Part shown: in pieces, positions 21,271 to 33,274 of the stretch
Layout of the letters: each line of letters opens with the position of its first letter
How positions within the stretch are numbered: position 1 is the first letter of the stretch
Origin: Heliocidaris erythrogramma
Taxonomy: Eukaryota > Echinodermata > Echinoidea > Camarodonta > Echinometridae
Length of the DNA stretch: 64,000 bases
NCBI GenBank assembly: GCA_025617745.1
Contig: CM046854.1
Location: 56,446,258-56,510,257, forward strand
Direction: 5' to 3'
Position numbers and translations under genes: made by a program
The notes under the pieces: model-generated
What the model was told of the DNA's origin: nothing
Databases searched by the model: none
Seen by the model: the letters and a program-made list of their open reading frames with translations, nothing else

Positions 21271-22270
21271 CCGCCTATGATGTACATGCATATCATTAAA
21301 TATTCCTGTCATATTTTGGGTGTGTAACACAAATATCACAGCCAGCCGTTTACACACAATCATCATAGTACACTGTACATGTAAACTACCACAGGTGTAC
21401 CTGTGGTTACATGTATTCCTGTGGTATTTTGGTGTTGACAATGTGTACCACAGGAATACAACAGGACCACAAGAATACACACCACAGTCATCTACTTGCA
21501 TTACCACACAAATATATGATACAGTACCACAGGAATGCAACAGGACCACAAGAATACATAACCAAGGAGATTTAGTTAAAATCTCTTTGACATACAGTAA
21601 CACAATCATCTACTTATATTACCACACAAATACATGATAAAGTACGACAGGTGTACTGTGGTAACAGATATTCATGTAGTATTTCGGATGTTAACAATAT
21701 GTACAACAGAAATACAACATCACAAGAATACCACAACTAGCAGTTGACATTACCACACAAGTATATGGTGTGGTAATATGTATCCATGTGGTATTTTGGA
21801 TGTACCACAGGAGCACAAAAAGACCACAAGAATACAACAGCCACCAGTTGACATTATCACACAATATATGCTAAGGTACCACAGGTGTACCTATGGTAAC
21901 CCTGTGTCAGCAAATATTCCTGTGGTATTTCGGATGTTAACATGTACCACAGGAATACAAGAGCACCACAGGAATACCACAGCTAGCAGGTGACATTACC
22001 ACATGCACAAGTATATTGTGTGGCAACTTGTATTCATGTGGTATTTCGGATGTACCACATGAGTACAACAGGATCACAAGAATACCACAGCCACCAGTTG
22101 ACATTACCACACAAGTATATGGTGTGGTAATATGTATCCATGTGGTATTTTGGATGTACCACAGGAGCACAAAAAGACCACAAGAATACAACAGCCACCA
22201 GTTGACATTATCACACAATTATATGCTAAGGTACCACAGGTGTACCTGTGGTAACCCTGTGTCAGCAAAT

Positions 22271-22342
22271 CGTGTGTTGAGAGCCAGAAGGGCGTTAACT
22301 CATATGTTTTAACACAGGTTAACGCCCTACTCTCAACACACG
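22271..22342. mobile_element. 72-bp palindromic insertion with AAAT duplication
   Basis: Arms 'cgtgtgttgagag' and 'agggcgttaac' pair with 'gttaacgccct' and 'ctctcaacacacg'. AAAT flanks both sides (22267-22270 and 22343-22346). The paralogous sequence at about 21899-21924, 'gtgtcagcaaatattcctg', is the uninterrupted site. It is therefore a bona fide small insertion, a tiny MITE or hairpin element. Confidence 0.85.
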
Positions 22343-22552
22343 AAATATTCCTGTGGTATTTCGGATGTACCACATGAGTACAACAGGACCGCAAGAATAC
22401 CACAGCCACCAGTTGACATTACCACACAGGTATATGGTAAAGTACCACAGGTGTACCTGTTGACAGCTGTGGTAACATATACTCCTGTGGTATTTTGTGT
22501 GGTAACGACAAGTACCACAGAGAATACCACAGGACATTTTTGTAAGGGCCTA

Positions 22553-24463
22553 GGCACAACATGACGTATTTCCTATGTTTCATCATCCTTTAGTCCGTTG
22601 TCAATTGGTAAAAAAAGTGGGTAAGAATGCAATTTTGTGATGATTTTCGGAAACATATATTTTTGAAAACGTAATCTTATGAATAAAACTATGAGCATTA
22701 TTTCCAAATTTTAAATGAGTCTAAAGTTACTTTTCAGGCATGTTTTAAAAGTGGATTTGGAAAGATTTTATGATTTTTGCATTATTATGTCTAAATATTA
22801 TTCTTCACTACATTATAGATGTAATTCCTAACCTTAATATAGGTATACTATTGCAGATGATTTTCGAGAAGAAATCATGCAGAAAAATATATAATTCATG
22901 CAAATTATGTAGGTTTTGTTAATTTGACATTTCAAACGCCCTCTGCGATGACTACAAATCATGGTAGTCTGCTCGTTCGACAGTTATCAATGCAAGTTCG
23001 ATCGAAGGGGTAAATGACATTATTGAGCCAATGACACCGGAAGGTCGGGAAAGAGGGCATATGCCCCATCCCCTATATCTCAAGTAGCGGGGCGAGATCG
23101 ATGTTCGCCCTCCATGGACCCCTCTAACGCAAAAAACTACAACAAACGTGTAATAATTTGCAATACAACTATGTAAAACAAGGTTTATTTGCTCTAAACA
23201 TGGAAACTTTATCTTATCAAAAGATTTGATTTTCATAACATATTAAAAAGCTTATAATTAGATATCAATTCTTTTGCAGCAAAATCATTACATTTCATAA
23301 ATAAGAATTACAGAATAAGGAAGTATAAATGAGTTCAATGTAAGATTATGTATAGAGAGGAAAAGTGGTGTAAAGGTGTTACACAGTTTAATATTGGCAC
23401 GATGAAGGGGGTGGAGGGGCAGACAAAAATTCTGCGGAAAATACGGGAAATATTTTTAAAAAGCATGTAAGAGAAGAGACTGGGGAAAGTCAGAGGGACA
23501 TATACTGGTAGTTAAAAAATTAAGAAGGAAGAGTAAAAAAGAAATTGTAAAAAAGTTGGAGGGATTGGTTAGAGATAAAGATGTGGAACAATAAAAAACA
23601 GGATAAGAACTACTTTCGAAAAATAAACTCAAGGGCAATTTCAAAGGCCTATTGTACTGCCCATAGAAATCAGGTTCGTATTATGTAATACACCATTGTA
23701 ATGTTCGCACATTTTTAAAGGTGATAGACAGGGCTATTAAAATTGTCTTGAGTTTATTTTTCGAAAGCAGATTTTATCGTGTTAACAGAATAAATTTGTT
23801 AGTAATTAGAAGTGTTGATCCTTTGAGTCATTCTATTTAATGATAGCGTATATCAATACGGGAGCGTCGAAACTCTTCATTTGGTGGGCAAGCACTCGGA
23901 GGGGTTGGGGGGACCTCAAAGGGATTTTGACAAGGCATTCGAAATGCCATGTCCCCCCCCCCCCCCTCCCCATCAAACAAGCACATTTTCTTCTTCTTTC
24001 ATATATATTTCGTGAAAGCTTTCTCAGAAGCGCAAGGTTTAGAAGAGAAAAAAGAAGAAAATTATATTTTGCGTTCTTTTAACTGCAAGTATTATTCATT
24101 GTTTTGCATCATCACTCATTAGGCCTGAGACGGGTTACATGTATTTGGCAGCGGGGTAGAGCGTGTTTTAGATACACAGGTAAATTACAGCACATCAGCT
24201 ATTATTTGAATACATGATCTAACATAATCACAAAATTAGTGCTGTCGCCAAGTACAAATTATATTTGTCGACATATCGCGTCAATTCTTTTAACCGGACT
24301 GTCTACCAACTGTCGACAAAATGAAAATGGTCGGAAATTGTCATCACTCAAGTCAACATACACCCACCAGAACCCAAATGTTTTAAACGAATACTGCGGT
24401 ACAAAACTGCCGATAAGAAACACGATTACTGTATCAAAACACACTCATCAAATCAAAATAAAA
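22553..24463. other. No gene; one hairpin pair
   Basis: AT-rich. An inverted repeat of about 38 bp has arms at 23612-23650 and 23729-23768 ('tttcgaaaaataaactcaag' and its complement), with about 80 bp between. C-run near 23952. No coding signal. Confidence 0.55.
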
Positions 24464-24963
24464 NNNNNNNNNNNNNNNNNNNNNNNNNNNNNNNNNNNNN
24501 NNNNNNNNNNNNNNNNNNNNNNNNNNNNNNNNNNNNNNNNNNNNNNNNNNNNNNNNNNNNNNNNNNNNNNNNNNNNNNNNNNNNNNNNNNNNNNNNNNNN
24601 NNNNNNNNNNNNNNNNNNNNNNNNNNNNNNNNNNNNNNNNNNNNNNNNNNNNNNNNNNNNNNNNNNNNNNNNNNNNNNNNNNNNNNNNNNNNNNNNNNNN
24701 NNNNNNNNNNNNNNNNNNNNNNNNNNNNNNNNNNNNNNNNNNNNNNNNNNNNNNNNNNNNNNNNNNNNNNNNNNNNNNNNNNNNNNNNNNNNNNNNNNNN
24801 NNNNNNNNNNNNNNNNNNNNNNNNNNNNNNNNNNNNNNNNNNNNNNNNNNNNNNNNNNNNNNNNNNNNNNNNNNNNNNNNNNNNNNNNNNNNNNNNNNNN
24901 NNNNNNNNNNNNNNNNNNNNNNNNNNNNNNNNNNNNNNNNNNNNNNNNNNNNNNNNNNNNNNN
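24464..24963. other. Assembly gap, 500 N
   Basis: Exactly 500 N, a conventional placeholder for a gap of unknown size. It lies in a tandem array: by comparison with 25913 onward, the repeat unit interrupted here would have begun about 255 bp before 24964. The array may extend into the gap. Confidence 0.99.
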
Positions 24964-25872
24964 CATCCCATCTTGAACAACCCACATGCACACAGAAAAG
25001 CAGATTCCTAGCTCTTTCAGTTTTTTTTATAAAAAATCATTTGTTGTCTCTTGGACCCCCCCCCCCCTTTACGGGGGCAATAACTCGAAAACGGATAGGT
25101 AAATCTTTTTGAAATTCGACACAGTCATGAGACCTGATAAGAAGAGTTGACAGTAACAATGTGAAGTTCACAACGACATTATGACGTCATCTAGGCTTCA
25201 TTTAGTGAATTTTTGGTGAAAAAAATGCCCTTTTCGGACCTCTAACTTCAGTTTGCGTGGTGCTAGAGACTTGGGACTTGATTCAGATGATAGAGCAAAA
25301 TATTCTACACAAAAAAGGCTTGTGTAGCTTTAACGTTTTAACGGACATTTTCAGGGTGAAAATGGTTTTCAAAGATAAAAGTGCCCATTTTGCCATAGAC
25401 ACACACGTTGTAGGTATTATAGTTAAATTTACTTTCGTCAAAACGACCTTTCCTTTTCCGCTTACTTTTTGTTACCACGAAATCTCGAAAACTGTCCAGT
25501 CAATTTTCATGAAATTTCCGTCAGTCATCAGGCCCTATGAGATCAAGCTCGGGTATCTTTTTCAAGGTCCTCAGGTCATCATTGTCGTCATCCAGGCGCC
25601 ATGTTGTGAAAATCAACTCATGGTCATATCTTGGTAACGGAAAGTCATTTCTTATTCATATATGGCATGATTGAAGCTAATACTACACAATCCGTCAATT
25701 TCACAGACTTAGACGCGGGCGTACGCTTACGTTCGCGCGAGAAGTGCCCCCACAACAATCAAATATGCCCACTCCGATAACTCCTAAACAAGACGTCAAT
25801 CTTTCTCAATCTTGCCACAATCATTCCATCTTCACCAACATCATGCCACCCAAAAAGCAGATTCGTAGCTCA

Positions 25873-25912
<40 letters not shown>
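24964..25912 (+). repeat. Satellite base unit 1 (without inserted element)
   Basis: Matches 26168 onward almost base for base, then runs 'agctcaattaa' straight into a 37-T tract ending at 25912. In the next two units the same point carries a 2.09-kb insertion, so this unit preserves the pre-insertion state. The base period is about 1.2 kb. A frame of about 126 codons at 25257-25637 recurs in the other copies but has no recognisable domain. Confidence 0.88.
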
Positions 25913-25915
<3 letters not shown>

Positions 25916-27083
25916 TGTCCACTGTTATCGTGTCCATCTTTTCCTTAATAGCTCCTCCATCCTGCCATCTACAATGAAAAAAAAGGTTCAGATTTGGAGG
26001 AAATTTGGGACCAATTGACTTCCAACTTGAAGATTCTTCACATTTCCGCTCATTTTCCTCCCATTGACAAATGAAAAGCGGAAAAAACGGCAAATTCCCT
26101 CCTTATTTCAGTCAAAACCACCACTCCTAAACAAGACGGCCAATTCCTTCTGAATCTTTCCACAATCATCCCATCTTGAACAACCCACATGCACACAGAA
26201 AAGCAGATTCCTAGCTCTTTCAGTTTTTTTTATAAAAAATCATTTGTTGTCTCTTGGACCCCCCCCCCCCCCCCTTTACGGGGCAATAACTCGAAAACGG
26301 ATAGGTAAATCTTTTTGAAATTCGACACAGTCATGAGACCTGATAAGAAGAGTTGACAGTAACAATGTGAAGTTCACAACGACATTATGACGTCATCTAG
26401 GCTTCATTTAGTGAATTTTTGGTGAAAAAATGCCCTTTTCGGACCTCTAACTTCAGTTTGCGTGGTGCTAGAGACTTGGGACTTGATTCAGATGATAGAG
26501 CAAAATATTCTACACAAAAAAGGCTTGTGTAGCTTTAACGTTTTAACGGACATTTTCAGGGTGAAAATGGTTTTCAAAGATAAAAGTGCCCATTTTGCCA
26601 TAGACACACACGTTGTAGGTATTATAGTTAAATTTACTTTCGTCAAAACGACCTTTCCTTTTCCGCTTACTTTTTGTTACCACGAAATCTCGAAAACTGT
26701 CCAGTCAATTTTCATGAAATTTCCGTCAGTCATCAGGCCCTATGAGATCAAGCTCGGGTATCTTTTTCAAGGTCCTCAGGTCATCATTGTCGTCATCCAG
26801 GCGCCATGTTGTGAAAATCAACTCATGGTCATATCTTGGTAACGGAAAGTCATTTCTTATTCATATATGGCATGATTGAAGCTAATATCAATCCGGTCAA
26901 TTTCACAGACTTAAACGCGGGCGTACGCTTACGTTCGCGCGAAAGTGCCCCCACAACAATCAAATATGCCCACTCCGATAACTCCCTAAACAAGACCGTC
27001 AATCTTTCTCAATCTTGCCACAATCATTCCATCTTCACCAAACATCATGCACACCAAAAAGCAGATTCGTAGCTCAATTAATT

Positions 27084-29168
27084 AGGTGATCTGTCGTAAT
27101 CGACAGATCACCTCTTAATTTCGTCAAGATTTTTCTTCTTTATTATTATTATTATTTTTTATTTATTTTTATTTTTTCGCCCATTTTCTTGTTACCATGA
27201 TTCCTCAAAAATTTCATTCTCAATTTTCTTCAAATTTTCGTCACTTATCAGACTGGTCAATGTCAAGATGTGGCATCTCATTCAAGGTCATCAGGTTATC
27301 ATGACGTCATCAAGACGCCATTTTGTAAATTTACAAGATCGATTATATCTTCATAATCGATCATCAAAAATCAACTATATTTACATCACATAAACTTCAC
27401 ATGACGGGTCATCAGGTCATGTCCTCACAGGTCATCTAGAGGTCAGGACGTACGCGTACGCGCGCGTCAAAATTTTAAAATGCTCAAAATCACGTAGGAT
27501 CAAGTCTGCACACGTTTCAGGTCAGTTTGAGCATTTCAAAAATGTCCGTGCGTAAGCGTCCGCGCGCGCGTTTTACGCGCGCACAAATCGTAAATAACGT
27601 TAGAAACGCTGTTTTTTTTATTGATTTGCAATCCTGACACTTTTCTTCATCATTTCCATCAATTTGAATCAATTTCAATCAATAATAAGGTCGTACGGGC
27701 GCGTCAAAGTTCGAAATCCGTGCGCGCGTCTATGGCGAAAATAACGTAAAAACGTGCAAAAACATGCCTCTACAAAATTCATTGTAGCTCGTTAGATAGT
27801 CCGTTGACCCCCAAATTTTTTGTCATCATCAGGTAGGGTATGAATCATAGATTTCATTTCATGTATCATTTCATCCATATAAACATTATGACGTCATCAA
27901 AATGGCACCAGAAGTCAAAATTTCCATTTTTCATGTTTTGACGTCATCACATTTATGCAAATTTGGCTCTAGATTCGTAATTATTGGTCGTTTTTCTCCC
28001 AAATTTTGATATGTTATAGCTGCAACAATTCTCTACGAGACATCTTGCCACCATTATTCATTTTGATGACGTCATCACACTGAAATCTTCAATTAAAGAC
28101 GACATGTCAAATTTTTCCCTATTTGCGTGTTATGTCTATGGAAGATGATTTTTTTCGAATCATGAATCTACATGACATCGTTCTCTGAGCAGTATCTCAG
28201 TTATTTTTGGTCTATTTCCTTCCAGATTTTAATATGTTGTAGCTGAGACTATAAGCTTTTATTAGTAAGCCCTCCAATTTTTGATCAGATGTCGGGATCA
28301 TGCCCAATTTTCAGTACCAAATGGGATTTGAGAATCACGTTTTTCGTTTACGTGTTATCTCTATGGGAAATATTTTGGTCTATCGGTAAAGCACATGACT
28401 ACCATGGTCAAGGTACCTGGTTCGATCCCCGGGGCCGATTTTTTTTTTTTTTTTTTTTTGCTTCTTTTTACTTGTCATTTTACCATCCTCTACGACTATT
28501 ATAACATAAACAATCACAAACCAAGTAATAAAATGCCTTATTTTGCATGTTATGTCTATTGCAAAGTGCTGTGCAGTGGTTTATGTATATCCCTATGGAA
28601 AATCTGTTTCACTGACGTGTATTAAAGCTATCCTACAATATCATTAGTCCTATTAGATATCACAATTTCTCAAATTGGCTTAGTCAATTATCTTAATTAT
28701 CTTATTGTGACGTCATCTAGACGCCATTTTCTACAAATCAACTTATGGTCGTATCTTCATAACGAAATGTGATTTCTCGTTCATATTTGGCATGGTTAAC
28801 GTCACTGTCATTGCAGTCATGATCCTTACCATTATCCCCATCATTATCATCATTATCATTATCATCATTATATCATCAATCATCTTCAAAATCACCAACA
28901 CCATAATCATCATGAATATCATTATCATCACCATCATTATATTATCATCATCATCATCACCATTATCATCATCACCGTAATCTTTTTACAATGACCGTTT
29001 CACACATTTTGCTACATTCCTGTCCTCAAGAAGCATCTCCATTCATGGCATTCTTGACTTCCTATCTTCAGTTTAGCATTTCCCCATTATTATGATCATC
29101 CTGATTACAATCATGATCGTACAAAGTGAAAGACAGATCACCTAATTCGTCATGACGAATTAAACTCT

Positions 29169-29170
<2 letters not shown>
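27084..29170 (+). mobile_element. Helentron/Helitron2-like non-autonomous element, subfamily A, copy 1
   Basis: The 5' terminus is a hairpin (AGGTGATCTGTCG, short loop, complement). Near the 3' end GACAGATCACCT repeats the inverted 5' terminus, but about 40 bp inside the end. A second hairpin (AATTCGTC/GACGAATT) and terminal CTAG follow. The empty site shows insertion between T and T with no duplication. Internal order: AGGTCA/TGACGTCA-rich segment, CpG-rich segment, tRNA-like module at 28376-28459, (ATC)n microsatellite at about 28810-28980. No Rep/helicase is encoded. The family call rests on termini only. Confidence 0.68.
28376..28459 (+). ncRNA. tRNA-like Pol III module (box A, box B, T tract) in the Helentron-like element
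   Basis: TGGTCTATCGG resembles box A (28376-28386) and GGTTCGATCCC box B (28419-28429), about 32 bp apart, followed by 'ccggggccga' and about 20 T (28439-28459), which would terminate Pol III. A tRNA-like D arm and T arm are readable, but no complete acceptor stem. Equivalent modules lie at about 31663, 34566, 36650, 38574, 40504 and 42298. It is tRNA-derived, not a functional tRNA. Transcription is inferred. Confidence 0.6.
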
Positions 29171-29201
<31 letters not shown>

Positions 29202-29204
<3 letters not shown>

Positions 29205-30424
29205 TGTCGACTGTTGTCGTGTCCATCTTTTCCTTAATAGCTCCTCCATCCTGCCATCTACAATGAAAAAAAAGGTTCAGATTTGGAGGAAATTTGGGAC
29301 CAATTGACTTCCAACTTGAAGATTCTTCACATTTCCGCTCATTTTCCTCCCATTGACAAATGAAAAGCGGAAAAAACGGCAAATTCCCTCCTTATTTCAG
29401 TCAAAACCACCACTCCTAAACAAGACGGCCAATCCTTCTGAATCTTTCCACAATCATCCCATCTTGAACAACCCACATGCACACAGAAAAGCAGATTCCT
29501 AGCTCTTTCAGTTTTTTTTATAAAAAATCATTTGTTGTCTCTTGACCCCCCCCCCCCCCCTTTACGGGGGCAATAACTCGAAAACGGATAGGTAAATCTT
29601 TTTGAAATTCGACACAGTCATGAGACCTGATAAGAAGAGTTGACAGTAACAATGTGAAGTTCACAACGTCATTATGACGTCATCTAGGCTTCATTTAGTG
29701 AATTTTTGGTGAAAAAATGCCCTTTTCGGACCTCTAACTTCAGTTTGCGTGGTGCTAGAGACTTGGGACTTGATTCAGATGATAGAGCAAAATATTCTAC
29801 ACAAAAAAGGCTTGTGTAGCTTTAACGTTTTAACGGACATTTTCAGGGTGAAAATGGTTTTCAAAGATAAAAGTGCCCATTTTGCCATAGACACACACGT
29901 TGTAGGTATTATAGTTAAATTTACTTTCGTCAAAACGACCTTTCCTTTTCCGCTTACTTTTTGTTACCACGAAATCTCGAAAACTGTCCAGTCAATTTTC
30001 ATGAAATTTCCTTCAGTCATCAGGCCCTATGAGATCAAGCTCGGGTATCTTTTTCAAGGTCCTCAGGTCATCATTGTCGTCATCCAGGCGCCATGTTGTG
30101 AAAATCAACTCATGGTCATATCTTCGTAACGGAAAGTCATTTCTTATTCATATATGGCATGATTGAAGCTAATACCAATCCCGTCAATTTCACAGACTTA
30201 GACGCGGGCGTACGCTTACGTTCGCGCGAAAGTGCCCCCACAACAATCAAATATGCCCACTCCGATAACTCCTAAACAAGACCGTCAATCTTTCTCAATC
30301 TTGCCACAATCATTCCATCTTCACCAAACATCATGCACACCAAAAAGCAGATTCGTAGCTCAATTAATTAGGTGATCTGTCGTAATCGACAGATCACCTC
30401 TTAATTTCGTCAAGATTTTTCTTC

Positions 30425-30455
<31 letters not shown>

Positions 30456-32455
30456 TTATTTTTCGCCCATTTTCTTGTTACCATGATTCCTCAAAAATTT
30501 CATTCTCAATTTTCTTCAAATTTTCGTCACTTATCAGACTGGTCAATGTCAAGATGTGGCATCTCATTCAAGGTCATCAGGTTATCATGACGTCATCAAG
30601 ACGCCATTTTGTAAATTTACAAGATCGATTATATCTTCATAATCGATCATCAAAATCAACTATATTTACATCACATAAACTTCACATGACGGGTCATCAG
30701 GTCATGTCCTCACAGGTCATCTAGAGGTCAGGACGTACGCGTACGCGCGCGTCAAATTTTAAAATGCTCAAAATCACGTAGGATCAAGTCTGCACACGTT
30801 TCAGGTCAGTTTGAGCATTTCAAAAATGTCCGTGCGTAAGCGTCCGCGCGCGCGTTTTACGCGCGCACAAATCGTAAATAACGTTAGAACGCTGTTTTTT
30901 TTATTGATTTGCAATCCTGACACTTTTCTTCATCATTTCCATCAATTTGAATCAATTTCAATCAATAATAAGGTCGTACGGGCGCGTCAAAGTTCGAAAT
31001 CCGTGCGCGCGTCTATGGCGAAAATAACGTAAAAACGTGCAAAAACATGCCTCTACAAAATTCATTGTAGCTCGTTAGATAGTCCGTTGACCCCCAAATT
31101 TTTTGTCATCATCAGGTAGGGTATGAATCATAGATTTCATTTCATGTATCATTTCATCCATATAAACATTATGACGTCATCAAAATGGCACCAGAAGTCA
31201 AAATTTCCATTTTTCATGTTTTGACGTCATCACATTTATGCAAATTTGGCTCTAGATTCGTAATTATTGGTCGTTTTTCTCCCAAATTTTGATATGTTAT
31301 AGCTGCAACAATTCTCTACGAGACATCTTGCCACCATTATTCATTTTGATGACGTCATCACACTGAAATCTTCAATTAAAGACGACATGTCAAAATTTTT
31401 CCCTATTTGCGTGTTATGTCTATGGAAGATGATTTTTTTTCGAATCATGAATCTACATGACATCGTTCTCTGAGCAGTATCTCAGTTATTTTTGGTCTAT
31501 TTCCTTCCAGATTTTAATATGTTGTAGCTGAGACTATAAGCTTTTATTAGTAAGCCCTCCAATTTTTGATCAGATGTCGGGATCATGCCCAATTTTTCAG
31601 TACCAAATGGGATTTGAGAATCACGTTTTTTCGTTTACGTGTTATCTCTATGGGAAATATTTTGGTCTATCGGTAAAGCACATGACTACCATGGTCAAGG
31701 TACCTGGTTCGATCCCCGGGGCCGATTTTTTTTTTTTTTTTTTTTGCTTCTTTTTACTTGTCATTTTACCATCCTCTACGACTATTATAACATAAACAAT
31801 CACAAACCAAGTAATAAAATGCCTTATTTTGCATGTTATGTCTATTGCAAAGTGCTGTGCAGTGGTTTATGTATATCCCTATGGAAAATCTGTTTCACTG
31901 ACGTGTATTAAAGCTATCCTACAATATCATTAGTCCTATTAGATATCACAATTTCTCAAAATTGGCTTAGTCAATTATCTTAATTATCTTATTGTGACGT
32001 CATCTAGACGCCATTTTCTACAAATCAACTTATGGTCGTATCTTCATAACGAAATGTGATTTCTCGTTCATATTTGGCATGGTTAACGTCACTGTCATTG
32101 CAGTCATGATCCTTACCATTATCCCCATCATTATCATCATTATCATTATCATCATTATATCATCAATCATCTTCAAAATCACCAACACCATAATCATCAT
32201 GAATATCATTATCATCACCATCATTATATTATCATCATCATCATCACCATTATCATCATCACCGTAATCTTTTTACAATGACCGTTTCACACATTTTGCT
32301 ACATTCCTGTCCTCAAGAAGCATCTCCATTCATGGCATTCTTGACTTCCTATCTTCAGTTTAGCATTTCCCCATTATTATGATCATCCTGATTACAATCA
32401 TGATCGTACAAAGTGAAAGACAGATCACCTAATTCGTCATGACGAATTAAACTCT

Positions 32456-32488
<33 letters not shown>
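29202..32488 (+). repeat. Composite tandem unit, copy 2
   Basis: About 3.29 kb, nearly identical to 25913-29201 through base unit, insertion and T tract. Differences are a few single-base changes and homopolymer lengths. It represents a recent tandem duplication or possibly an assembly duplication. Confidence 0.9.
30370..32457 (+). mobile_element. Helentron-like element, subfamily A, copy 2
   Basis: Same termini, same insertion point and the same internal order as 27084-29170. It was copied with the composite unit and does not represent an independent insertion. Confidence 0.7.
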
Positions 32489-32491
<3 letters not shown>

Positions 32492-33199
32492 TGTCCACTG
32501 TTATCGTGTCCATCTTTTCCTTAATAGCTCCTCCATCCTGCCATCTACAATGAAAAAAAAGGTTCAGATTTGGAGGAAATTTGGGACCAATTGACTTCCA
32601 ACTTGAAGATTCTTCACATTTCCGCTCATTTTCCTCCCATTGACAAATGAAAAGCGGAAAAAACGGCAAATTCCCTCCTTATTTCAGTCAAAACCACCAC
32701 TCCTAAACAAGACGGCCAATCCTTCTGAATCTTTCCACAATCATCCCATCTTGAACAACCCACATGCACACAGAAAAGCAGATTCCTAGCTCTTTCAGTT
32801 TTTTTTATAAAAAATCATTTGTTGTCTCTTGGACCCCCCCCCCCCCTTTACGGGGGCAATAACTCGAAAACGGATAGGTAAATCTTTTTGAAATTCGACA
32901 CAGTCATGAGACCTGATAAGAAGAGTTGACAGTAACAATGTGAAGTTCACAACGACATTATGACGTCATCTAGGCTTCATTTAGTGAATTTTTGGTGAAA
33001 AAATGCCCTTTTCGGACCTCTAACTTCAGTTTGCGTGGTGCTAGAGACTTGGGACTTGATTCAGATGATAGAGCAAAATATTCTACACAAAAAAGGCTTG
33101 TGTAGCTTTAACGTTTTAACGGACATTTTCAGGGTGAAAATGGTTTTCAAAGATAAAAGTGCCCATTTTGCCATAGACACACACGTTGTAGGTATTATT
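32489..33199 (+). repeat. Base unit, third copy, truncated
   Basis: Identical start ('aagtgtccactgttatcg') but broken after 'cacgttgtaggtattatt' at 33199, where a Helentron-like 5' end begins. The rest of the base unit ('agttaaatttactttcg' onward) is not found later in the array, so it was lost. Confidence 0.88.
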
Positions 33200-33274
33200 A
33201 GGTGGTCTGTCGTAGTCGACAGACCACCTCTTAATTTCGTCAGAATTTTCTTTCTTTATTATTTATTTATTATT
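33200..33274 (+). mobile_element. Helentron-like 5' end fragment (subfamily B)
   Basis: 75 bp with the terminal hairpin AGGTGGTCTGTCG/CGACAGACCACCT and 'cttaatttcgtcagaa', cut off at a TT where the next element starts. Its continuation is not identified. Confidence 0.7.

Larger units (their letters stand above)
20906..22548. mobile_element. TIR element composed of TACCACA/TGTGGTA words
   Basis: Ends are inverted copies: 'cccttacaaaaaatgtcctg' on the left and 'caggacatttttgtaaggg' on the right, flanked by a 4-bp duplication CCTA (20902-20905 and 22549-22552). The interior is saturated with TACCACA(GG) and its complement, giving dense fold-back potential. It includes a 23-24-bp tandem array at about 21095-21270 and a partial duplication of about 355 bp (about 21745-21930 against about 22100-22370). 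No transposase is encoded. The superfamily is not assigned; CCC-type ends with a 4-bp duplication do not identify it alone. Confidence 0.8.
25913..29201 (+). repeat. Composite tandem unit, copy 1 (base unit plus insertion)
   Basis: Begins 'aagtgtccactgttatcg', contains the base unit to 27083, the inserted element 27084-29170 and the T tract 29171-29201. It is about 3.29 kb and nearly identical to 29202-32488. The insertion therefore came first and the composite was then duplicated in tandem. Confidence 0.9.

Noticed and set aside
24239-24991. Long frames through the N gap
   Set aside because: Undefined sequence; no information.
28743-28980. Ile/Met-rich frames over the ATC tract in each array copy
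   Set aside because: Low-complexity translation of an (ATC/ATT)n microsatellite.
25257-30129. A 126-codon frame repeated three times (25257, 26462, 29749) and truncated at 33035
   Set aside because: It recurs only because the satellite unit is duplicated nearly identically. No domain, no start context and no sign of selection.
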